The notes under the pieces were generated by a model. That model was not told the origin of the DNA, searched no databases, and worked only from the letters and a program-made list of their open reading frames with translations. Shown piece by piece: positions 1-4,400 of a DNA stretch of 5,340 nucleotides (the first letter of the stretch is position 1; each line of letters opens with the position of its first letter). The DNA lies in the NCBI GenBank assembly GCA_031254155.1, contig JAIRVA010000197.1, positions 1 to 5,340 of the forward strand. The letters run 5' to 3'. The translations under genes and the position numbers were made by a program. This stretch comes from Propionibacteriaceae bacterium (lineage in GTDB: Bacteria > Actinomycetota > Actinomycetes > Propionibacteriales > Propionibacteriaceae).

Positions 1-60
1 CATGACCTTGAGTTCCTGGGGTGTCAGGACCTCAATGCCGCCACGCCGGCGCCGTCTCAC
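1..60 (-). CDS. map: Methionine aminopeptidase, N-terminal start only (partial, runs off the left edge)
   Basis: Only the first 20 codons lie in the window. On the minus strand a GTG at 58-60 overlaps the adk stop in a GTGA arrangement and opens a frame reading MRRRRRGGIEVLTPQELKVM to the window edge. The part IEVLTPQELKVM resembles the start of type I methionine aminopeptidases (typically I-x-I-K-T-P-x-E-x-x-x-M), and map directly following adk is a classic actinobacterial and wider bacterial order. If so, the product removes the initiator Met from nascent proteins. No catalytic residues are visible because they lie outside. Overlap with adk implies co-transcription and translational coupling; no strong Shine-Dalgarno is seen (only AAGAA just upstream). 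A later start, for example the ATG at 1-3, cannot be excluded. Confidence 0.6.
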   Translation of the reverse strand, partial: MRRRRRGGIEVLTPQELKVM

Positions 61-620
61 TTCTTGAGCGCGGCGACGATGCGCGCGTGCACCTCGTCAA
101 CGCTGCCCAGGCCGTCGACCTCGACCAGCAGGCCGCGGTCACGGTAGAGCGCGAGCAGCGGCTCGGTCTCGGCGGTGTACACCTCAAAGCGACGCCGGAT
201 GGTCTCCTCGTTGTCATCGGCGCGGCCCTCGATCTCGGCACGCTTCAACATGCGCTGGACAAGGGTCTCCCCGTCCACGACCAGGCTCAGCACCGCGTCC
301 AGCTTGATGCCGAGCTTGGCCAGGATGCCGTCGAGCGACTCGACCTGGGCGAGGGTGCGGGGGAAGCCGTCGAGCAGGAACCCGGGCGCGGTGTCGGGCT
401 GGGCCAGCCGGTCGGCCACGAGGTCGACGGTGACGGAGTCGGGGACAAGCTCACCCTTCTCCATGATCGCACTGACGACCTTGCCCAGTTCGGTCTGGTT
501 GGCGACGTTGAAACGGAAGATCGCCCCCGTCGACACCTCGGGAATCCCGAACTCCTCGGCCACCCGCTTGCCCTGGGTACCCTTGCCGGCCCCGGGGGGG
601 CCCATGATCAGCATCCGCAT
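57..620 (-). CDS. adk: Adenylate kinase, short-LID form
   Basis: Catalyses ATP + AMP = 2 ADP in the cytosol and so balances adenine nucleotides. The 187-residue protein carries the P-loop GPPGAGKGT at residues 7-15, an NMP-binding segment STGAIFR at 30-36, DGFPRT at 84-89 and a LID region with GRADD at 132-136 followed by IRRRFEVY. It lacks the roughly 27-residue insert, with or without zinc cysteines, of long-LID enzymes, as in mycobacterial Adk. The start ATG is supported by a GGAAGGA ribosome binding site 6 nt upstream. The usually acidic residue after STG (Asp in E. coli STGDMLR) is Ala33 here, which is unusual, but the other active-site motifs are intact. It is followed by the putative map, overlapping by GTGA. 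Upstream there is no secY; instead a divergent Fic gene and a repeat array intervene. Confidence 0.97.
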   Translation of the reverse strand: MRMLIMGPPGAGKGTQGKRVAEEFGIPEVSTGAIFRFNVANQTELGKVVSAIMEKGELVPDSVTVDLVADRLAQPDTAPGFLLDGFPRTLAQVESLDGILAKLGIKLDAVLSLVVDGETLVQRMLKRAEIEGRADDNEETIRRRFEVYTAETEPLLALYRDRGLLVEVDGLGSVDEVHARIVAALKK

Positions 621-626
621 GTGTTG

Positions 627-633
627 TCCTTCC
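627..633 (-). promoter_or_regulatory. Ribosome binding site of adk
   Basis: On the minus strand GGAAGGA ends 6 nt before the adk ATG, a strong purine-rich Shine-Dalgarno that fixes the start. No convincing promoter was identified; TAGAGT on the minus strand about 40 nt upstream of the ATG is a possible but weak -10. Confidence 0.75.
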
Positions 634-722
634 GATTAAGAAATTGCACTGACGACTCTATCAATTGTGGCGACGGTACGTTGGACGCGGGGGTACGGCC
701 GGACGTGTGAGCCTCCAAGCGA

Positions 723-815
723 ACTTGGAAGGTTGAGGGGAAATTCCAAGTGAACTGGCCTCAGACTTGGAAGTTCCCCTGGAAATTCCAAGTCTAAGGG
801 GGTTTCAGTTGTAGG
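723..815 (+). repeat. 21-bp-period alternating inverted-motif array, copy 1
   Basis: The 8-bp motif ACTTGGAA and its reverse complement TTCCAAGT alternate at 723-730, 744-751, 765-772 and 786-793: starts exactly 21 bp apart, each separated by 13 bp. A degenerate fifth unit (AGTTGTAG) sits at 807, again 21 bp on. From 741 to 815 this copy matches copy 2 (2285-2359) without gaps, with 5 mismatches by my count (755-758 and 796). A further half-motif, CTCCAAG, lies at 713-719, outside the phase. The array fills the space between divergent adk and the Fic gene and ends inside the putative Fic promoter, so it may be an operator array, a recombination site, or both. Confidence 0.85.
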
Positions 816-817
816 AT
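812..817 (+). promoter_or_regulatory. Candidate -10 box of the Fic gene (leaderless)
   Basis: TAGGAT matches the common actinobacterial -10 form TAGRRT and ends 6 nt before the Fic ATG at 824. A start point 6-8 nt downstream would fall at the ATG, which fits the absence of a Shine-Dalgarno. No good -35 is seen; the expected place is occupied by the fourth array unit (786-793), so a protein bound to the array could control this promoter. Confidence 0.45.
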
Positions 818-823
818 TGTGTC

Positions 824-2002
824 ATGGATGGCAGTCAGTACTGTGAAAGCCTCTTCGGCAAACCCTGGCGAGAGCCCGGCAACCGGTGGGCATTCACCTA
901 CTACCTGCCAAATGCGATCCCACGAGAGGTACCGCTTGACGCCACCCTGGTGAACGCCTTGTCCGACGCCGATGCGGCGCTCGGACTCCTCGGGGGGCTT
1001 GCCATGCTCATCACGGATCCCAGTTTGCTCATCGGGCCGTGCCTGCGCCGCGAAGCGGTCGCCAGCACTCGGATCGAGGGTACGCAGGCATCCCTCTCGG
1101 ACCTCTTTCAGTCCGAAGTCGAGTCGATCGAGAACGACGACATCGAAGAGGTCCGCCGCTACGTCGAGGCCACCGAACTCGCGTACAACCTGGCCCAATC
1201 TCTTCCGATCACGCAACGGCTCGTTCTGCAGGTGCACGCAGTCCTCCTCAAGGGAGTGCGCGGCAAGGAGAGAAACCCCGGCGAACTCAGGATGAGCCCC
1301 GTGTGGGTGGGCAGTGCGAACGCGACACCCGACACGGCAGCCTTCGTACCACCGCTGCCGGAACACCTGCCCGATCTCATGCGGGACTGGGAGTTTTTCG
1401 TGAATGACGACGGCAAACGCCTACCCGCTCTGATCCAGGCGGCACTGATGCACTACCAGTTCGAGACCATCCACCCCTTCCTTGACGGAAACGGACGACT
1501 CGGCCGCCTCCTGATCAACCTGCTCCTCATCGAGCGGCGACGGCTGCCTGTGCCGCTGTTGTACCTCTCCAGCTACTTCGAGAGTTACCGGCAGACGTAC
1601 TACGACAAACTGCAGGCCGTCCGTCAACGCGGCGACATAGACGGATGGTTGTTGTTCTTTTTGCAGGCCGTGAAGTCTCAGGCCGACGATGCGGTCGTGC
1701 GCTCCCGGAGTCTGATCTCCACCCGCGAAACCTATCTCCAGGAAGCGATCCAGACCCGCTCAAGGTTGCCGGCTTTGGTGGACGTGATCGTACGCAACCC
1801 GATCGTCACCGTGAAATCAGTCCAAGAAGCGGTTGGCCTCACCAACCAAGGTGCGCGCGCGCTGATCAAGTCGGCCGAGTCCCGCGAGTGGCTCCACAGC
1901 CTGGGTGCTCGCGGACAAGGTGGCCGTGAGTTTTGGGTCGCGCCGAGAATACTCGACATCATGGAAGCCCCCATGGCGTACTCCACTGGGCAATCACATT
2001 GA
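824..2002 (+). CDS. Fic-family protein AMP-transferase, class II, with C-terminal winged helix
   Basis: Fic enzymes usually transfer AMP from ATP to a Thr, Ser or Tyr hydroxyl of a target protein. The 392-residue product has the complete catalytic motif HPFLDGNGRLGR at 217-228, matching HxFx(D/E)GNGRxxR, so it should be active. The N-terminal inhibitory helix motif (S/T)xxxE(G/N) appears as STRIEG at 81-86 with the blocking Glu85, placing it in class II (self-inhibited; no separate antitoxin needed). The flap region with AAFVPPLPEHLPDLM lies at 172-186, and residues from about 315 look like a winged helix-turn-helix (VKSVQEAVGLTNQGARALI). Length and layout resemble the stand-alone SoFic type. 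No Shine-Dalgarno precedes the ATG and translation is probably leaderless. Base composition is less GC-rich than adk or pheA, suggesting transfer. The target protein is unknown. It lies divergent to adk and convergent to the orphan glycosylase fragment. Confidence 0.95.
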   Translation: MDGSQYCESLFGKPWREPGNRWAFTYYLPNAIPREVPLDATLVNALSDADAALGLLGGLAMLITDPSLLIGPCLRREAVASTRIEGTQASLSDLFQSEVESIENDDIEEVRRYVEATELAYNLAQSLPITQRLVLQVHAVLLKGVRGKERNPGELRMSPVWVGSANATPDTAAFVPPLPEHLPDLMRDWEFFVNDDGKRLPALIQAALMHYQFETIHPFLDGNGRLGRLLINLLLIERRRLPVPLLYLSSYFESYRQTYYDKLQAVRQRGDIDGWLLFFLQAVKSQADDAVVRSRSLISTRETYLQEAIQTRSRLPALVDVIVRNPIVTVKSVQEAVGLTNQGARALIKSAESREWLHSLGARGQGGREFWVAPRILDIMEAPMAYSTGQSH

Positions 2003-2022
2003 CTGTGACACGCCGCGCGGAA

Positions 2023-2267
2023 CTACTTGAGCAGCCGGGATAGCCGCCGGTCGGCGAGGGTCTTGCCCCCGGTTTGGCAGGCCGGACAGTACTGCAGCGA
2101 CGACTCGGCGAAGCTGACCTCGGCGATGGTCGTACCACACGCGGGGCAGGGTTGGCCGGTCCGGGCGTGGACGCGGAACCCGGCCTTCTTGTGCGGCTTG
2201 AGGTCGCGGGCGTCCAGACCACTGAGGTCGTCGATGGCGGCGGTGAGGACGGTCTGAATAGCGTCGT
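2023..2267 (-). pseudogene. Orphan 3' end of an Fpg/Nei DNA glycosylase gene
   Basis: These 245 bp duplicate the last part of the intact glycosylase gene at 3536-3780, with no gaps and 10 mismatches by my count. They encode only the C-terminal 80 or so residues from DAIQTVL onward, including the whole zinc finger with four Cys (CPAC and CPAC) and the RRLSRLLK tail. The catalytic N-terminus (PELPEVE) and the helix-two-turn-helix are missing, so it cannot be a working glycosylase. The frame is unbroken: five of eight changed codons are synonymous, and the three replacements are Ala to Ser, Glu to Gln and Thr to Ala relative to the intact gene. An in-frame TTG at 2284-2286, inside the neighbouring array, could nominally start an 87-codon frame, but no ribosome binding site supports it. 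Homology stops at 2267, exactly where array copy 2 begins. Best read as a displaced or imported gene end left by an insertion. Confidence 0.88.
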
Positions 2268-2359
2268 GTTGGAAGTTCTGCCCCAAATTCCAAGTGAAAC
2301 CCCCTCAGACTTGGAAGTTCCCCTGGAAATTCCAAGTCTGAGGGGGTTTCAGTTGTAGG
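2267..2359 (+). repeat. 21-bp-period alternating inverted-motif array, copy 2
   Basis: Same design and orientation as the copy at 723-815. Motifs are TGTTGGAA at 2267 (degenerate), TTCCAAGT at 2288, ACTTGGAA at 2309, TTCCAAGT at 2330 and a degenerate AGTTGTAG at 2351, all at 21-bp steps. The 13-bp spacer at 2296-2308 is the exact reverse complement of 2338-2350. The first unit abuts the end of the glycosylase fragment. Unlike copy 1, the sequence after the array reads TAGGCG rather than TAGGAT, so the -10 proposed for the Fic gene is absent here and the next genes use another promoter. Confidence 0.85.
2295..2351. other. Perfect 22-bp inverted repeat with 13-bp loop
   Basis: Arms 2295-2316 and 2330-2351 are perfect reverse complements, around the loop GTTCCCCTGGAAA. 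The equivalent arms in copy 1 (751-772, 786-807) are imperfect. As RNA this would form a very stable hairpin and could block or process transcripts coming from Fic on one strand. Neither side is followed by a T-run, so it is not called a Rho-independent terminator. As DNA it could be extruded or bound by a dimeric protein. Confidence 0.8.
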
Positions 2360-2406
2360 CGAGAGATGCCCCCGAAAATTCTGAAGCCGTCTGGTATGTG
2401 CTGGAA

Positions 2407-2424
2407 CGATAGTCCCGCTTATCG
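2407..2424. promoter_or_regulatory. Possible operator of the HTH/PIN gene pair
   Basis: CGATA (2407-2411) and TATCG (2420-2424) form a 5-bp inverted repeat around 8 bp, placed across the expected -35 zone of the promoter at 2433-2441. This is where an autoregulating antitoxin would bind. The repeat is short enough to arise by chance. Confidence 0.25.
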
Positions 2425-2432
2425 ACCCAACG

Positions 2433-2441
2433 TGGCATAAT
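2433..2441 (+). promoter_or_regulatory. Extended -10 promoter of the HTH/PIN pair (leaderless)
   Basis: TGGCATAAT is an extended -10 (TGn followed by CATAAT, five of six to TATAAT). It ends 6 nt before the ATG at 2448, so the transcript would start at or next to the start codon. No Shine-Dalgarno is seen and no good -35 was found, as is common with extended -10 promoters. The 6-nt spacing is the same as at the Fic gene. Confidence 0.5.
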
Positions 2442-2447
2442 GACGGT

Positions 2448-2798
2448 ATGAGCGTGATAGTTGACGAGCCGGTGCTGACAGTCTCACCCGAAATGGTAAG
2501 GATCAACAGTTCGGACAGCGCCGACTGGATGGCGGCTTTCAACCGCCTGGTGATCGGGGTCGCTGCCACTGGCCGGTCGGTTCAGGTTCGGCCCGTGGAC
2601 ACGACGTACACACCCGCCGAGGTGGCGCGAATGGTGGACGTGTCGAAAACCACGGTGTTACGACGCATTGAGGACGGTACCATCAAGGCGAGCAAGCGGG
2701 GATCGCATTACCGCGTTCCAGAGCGCGAGGTAATCCGCTATAGTCGTTGCCTCATGCGCCAAATGGCAGGACTTCTGGCCAATGACATTGACTTCTGA
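2448..2798 (+). CDS. Excisionase/MerR-type helix-turn-helix protein, probable antitoxin and autoregulator
   Basis: A 116-residue protein with one clear domain: residues 54-98, from YTPAEVARMVDVSKTTVLRR through RGSHYRVPEREVIRY, form the winged helix-turn-helix seen in excisionase-family DNA-binding domains (HTH_17 type). Residues 1-50 are not recognised; residues 99-116 (CLMRQMAGLLANDIDF) form a hydrophobic tail that could bind the partner toxin. The last 17 bp overlap the PIN gene, a layout typical of type II toxin-antitoxin operons, where the DNA-binding protein neutralises the toxin and represses its own promoter. Small HTH proteins of this kind paired with PIN proteins are known in actinobacteria. 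It could instead be a plain regulator or a phage/element excisionase remnant, but no integrase is present. The neutralising role is inferred from context. Confidence 0.8.
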   Translation: MSVIVDEPVLTVSPEMVRINSSDSADWMAAFNRLVIGVAATGRSVQVRPVDTTYTPAEVARMVDVSKTTVLRRIEDGTIKASKRGSHYRVPEREVIRYSRCLMRQMAGLLANDIDF

Positions 2799-3543
2799 GA
2801 GCCATGTCATCTTCGTTGATGCGGATGTGCTGGCGCATCCGTTGACGCGAAGTCTGTTGCTGCTCTCCTCCCGGAGTCCTTTGTGTAGCTTCGTACCCCG
2901 CTGGTCACGGGCGGTTGAGGACGAGGCCGACAGAGCCTTGGCCAAACAGTGGAAACGCATGGCTACCCGCCCGGGTGGCCGGGCCCGCCCAACCGGAGTC
3001 GCGGCACTGCGCCAGAACCCCGCGTCCGCCGACTGGGCAGACCAGGTGATTGTCGAGCCTGCCGCGAACTCGGACCTGGCAACACTGGTGGACACGAGTC
3101 CGACTGACAAACACGTGCTAGCGGCCGCAGCCAGAGCCGGCGCTCGGGTTGTGATCAGCATGAACGTGCGTGACTTCGGGCGCACCGACCTTGTGCGCTC
3201 GGGCTTGTCAGTGGCCCATCCTGACCTGTTCTTGAGTACGGTCCTCCCTCGCGAGACATACCACGCGGTTCTGACCGAGTTGGCGGCGATACGCCGATAT
3301 GAACCAAAAACACCGGCGGCGATCCACCAACACCTGGGTCGAACGCTGCCCAGGTTGGCAGCCGCCATGACAGAGGAGTTCCCGGGTGTCGTACCCGATC
3401 CGCCGGTCAACGTACCCGCCGAGGTCTTCCGGGGGAATACCTGTCTGAGGTGCGGAAAGACGCTGAAAGACCCGGAATCGCTCGTTCGCGGTGTTGGCCC
3501 AGAATGCGCCGTCAGCGTGAGTCCGCCCGCCCAACCTACTTGA
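2782..3543 (+). CDS. PIN-domain ribonuclease, probable toxin, with C-terminal DUF6011-like Cys motif
   Basis: PIN domains are Mg2+-dependent nucleases; VapC-like toxins use them to cut RNA. In this 253-residue protein the acidic set is visible: Asp13/Asp15 in FVDADVLAHP, Glu46/Glu48 in AVEDEADRAL, Asp109 in DKHVLAAAARAGARVVIS and Asp131 in MNVRDF. The pattern matches the PIN_3-like group. Residues about 140-215 are not recognised. At 221-242, CLRCGKTL...ESLVRGVGPEC resembles DUF6011, a short Cys motif (C-x2-C ... GPxC) that probably binds metal; a PIN with this tail is longer than usual VapC toxins of about 130-150 residues. The ATG overlaps the upstream HTH gene by 17 bp, indicating translational coupling; GCAGGA about 10 nt upstream may serve as ribosome binding site. 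The last two codons and stop lie in or across the duplicated glycosylase 3' end, overlapping that convergent gene by 8 bp. Confidence 0.82.
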   Translation: MTLTSESHVIFVDADVLAHPLTRSLLLLSSRSPLCSFVPRWSRAVEDEADRALAKQWKRMATRPGGRARPTGVAALRQNPASADWADQVIVEPAANSDLATLVDTSPTDKHVLAAAARAGARVVISMNVRDFGRTDLVRSGLSVAHPDLFLSTVLPRETYHAVLTELAAIRRYEPKTPAAIHQHLGRTLPRLAAAMTEEFPGVVPDPPVNVPAEVFRGNTCLRCGKTLKDPESLVRGVGPECAVSVSPPAQPT

Positions 3544-3780
3544 GCAGCCGGGATAGCCGCCGGTCGGCGAGGGTCTTGCCCCCGGTTTGGCAGGTCGGAC
3601 AGTACTGCAGCGACGACTCGGCGAAACTGACCTCGGCGATGGTCGTACCGCAGGCGGGGCAGGGTTCGCCGGTCCGGGCGTGGACGCGGAACCCGGCCTT
3701 CTTGTGCGGCTTGAGGTCGCGGGCGTCCAGACCGGCGAGGTCGTCGATGGCGGCGGTGAGGACGGTCTGGATGGCGTCGT
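3536..3780. repeat. Direct repeat B: 3' end of the intact glycosylase gene, duplicated at 2023-2267
   Basis: Second member of a 245-bp direct repeat lying 1513 bp from the first. Alignment has no gaps and about 10 mismatches. It begins at the stop codon of the glycosylase gene (the common left edge reads CTACTTGAG) and ends at GCGTCGT; beyond this the intact gene continues while the other copy passes into the array. Such gene-end duplications are the usual scar of an element that integrates into a gene 3' end and restores the frame. Confidence 0.85.
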
Positions 3781-4399
3781 AGAGGACCGCCCGGTGCGAG
3801 GCGTCGAGGCGGCCGCAGGCGGCGTACGGGCTCAGCCGGGCGGCCCAGAGGATCTCGTCGGAGTACGCGTTACCGACCCCGGCGATGATCCGCTGGTCGC
3901 GCAGGACCCCCTTGAGGTGCGCGCCCCCGGCCCGGTCGAGGATGGCGTCCAACTGGGCGGGTGTGAACGCCGCGTCCAGCGGTTCGGGGCCGAGCGTCGC
4001 CAGGTTGGGTACGTCGAGGGGGTCGCCGACCAGGTAGATCGCCAGGGACTTGCGCGTCCCCGCCTCGGTCAGGTCGAACCCCGAACCGTCGTCCAGGACC
4101 AGCCGGAAGGCCAGTGGGTTCCGGCTCGGCCGGGCGGGTTGGGCGGGCATCTCGTCCCGCCAGACCAGCCAGCCGGCGTGGGCGAGGTGGGTCACGAGCC
4201 AACATCCGCCGAGGCCGAGACACAAGAACTTGCCCCGCCGCCGGACCGTCTCGACCACCAGCCCGCCCAGCGCCGCGAGCGGGACACCCGCAGTCTTGAG
4301 GCAGGGGAAGGCGACCAACTCGGCCCGGGCGACCGCGTGAGCAACACACCGTTTCTCGAGGAAACGGGCGAGCGACTCAACCTCGGGCAGTTCGGGCAT
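3536..4399 (-). CDS. Fpg/Nei-family DNA glycosylase (formamidopyrimidine/endonuclease VIII type)
   Basis: A bifunctional base-excision repair enzyme of this family removes oxidised bases and cleaves the resulting abasic site by beta/delta-elimination. The 287-residue protein begins MPELPEVE, supplying the N-terminal Pro nucleophile and catalytic Glu after Met removal. The beta-hairpin Lys is in RRRGKF (Lys57). The helix-two-turn-helix appears as LKGVLRDQRIIAGVGNAYSD near 162-181, and the C-terminal zinc finger is C-x2-C-x16-C-x2-C (CPACG ... CPTCQ). The tail GGKTLADRRLSRLLK is typical of an actinobacterial subgroup usually annotated as formamidopyrimidine-DNA glycosylase; whether it prefers 8-oxoguanine (Fpg) or oxidised pyrimidines (Nei) cannot be told here, so no symbol is given. 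It follows pheA after a single base (TGA-C-ATG), indicating translational coupling. Its last 245 bp are duplicated at 2023-2267, and its 3' end overlaps the convergent PIN gene by 8 bp. Confidence 0.93.
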   Translation of the reverse strand: MPELPEVESLARFLEKRCVAHAVARAELVAFPCLKTAGVPLAALGGLVVETVRRRGKFLCLGLGGCWLVTHLAHAGWLVWRDEMPAQPARPSRNPLAFRLVLDDGSGFDLTEAGTRKSLAIYLVGDPLDVPNLATLGPEPLDAAFTPAQLDAILDRAGGAHLKGVLRDQRIIAGVGNAYSDEILWAARLSPYAACGRLDASHRAVLYDAIQTVLTAAIDDLAGLDARDLKPHKKAGFRVHARTGEPCPACGTTIAEVSFAESSLQYCPTCQTGGKTLADRRLSRLLK

Positions 4400-4400
4400 G

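Larger units (their letters stand above)
723..3535. mobile_element. Inferred accessory insertion of two toxin cassettes between adk and the glycosylase gene
   Basis: The block contains array 1, Fic, orphan glycosylase 3' end, array 2 and the HTH/PIN pair, and ends at the intact glycosylase 3' end. Its genes run opposite to the core genes, are less GC-rich, and are of toxin type. The two halves share the same order [array - toxin module - glycosylase 3' end]. No transposase, integrase or resolvase is encoded, and no terminal target-site duplication was identified apart from the 245-bp gene-end repeat. Boundaries and mobility are inferred, with the left edge least certain. Confidence 0.5.

Noticed and set aside
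21..710. 229-codon plus-strand frame opposite adk
   Set aside because: It is the antisense shadow of adk; the minus-strand protein has all adenylate kinase motifs and a good ribosome binding site.
723..815. CRISPR array or iteron-type replication origin
   Set aside because: Units alternate in orientation, the repeated motif is only 8 bp with 13-bp spacers, some spacers are complementary to each other, and there is no cas or rep gene.
2295..2351. Rho-independent terminator
   Set aside because: The stem is very strong, but neither strand has a T-run after it, and it lies upstream of the HTH/PIN pair rather than right after a gene.
2267..2359. Integron attC site
   Set aside because: I could not find the RYYYAAC / GTTRRRY core sites, there is no integron integrase in the window, and the array precedes each gene rather than following it.
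1994..2569. 191-codon minus-strand frame across the glycosylase fragment and array
   Set aside because: It is out of frame with the glycosylase fragment, crosses the array and the HTH promoter, and its low-complexity Arg/Pro-rich composition resembles a GC-rich shadow. The 21-bp period (seven codons) keeps several frames open through the array.
2658..3410. 250-codon minus-strand frame opposite the PIN gene
   Set aside because: No recognisable motifs and no ribosome binding site; the plus-strand frame carries the full PIN acidic set and overlaps its HTH partner properly.
723..3535. Insertion sequence or classical genomic island
   Set aside because: No transposase, integrase or tRNA gene is present; only an inferred mobile block is claimed.
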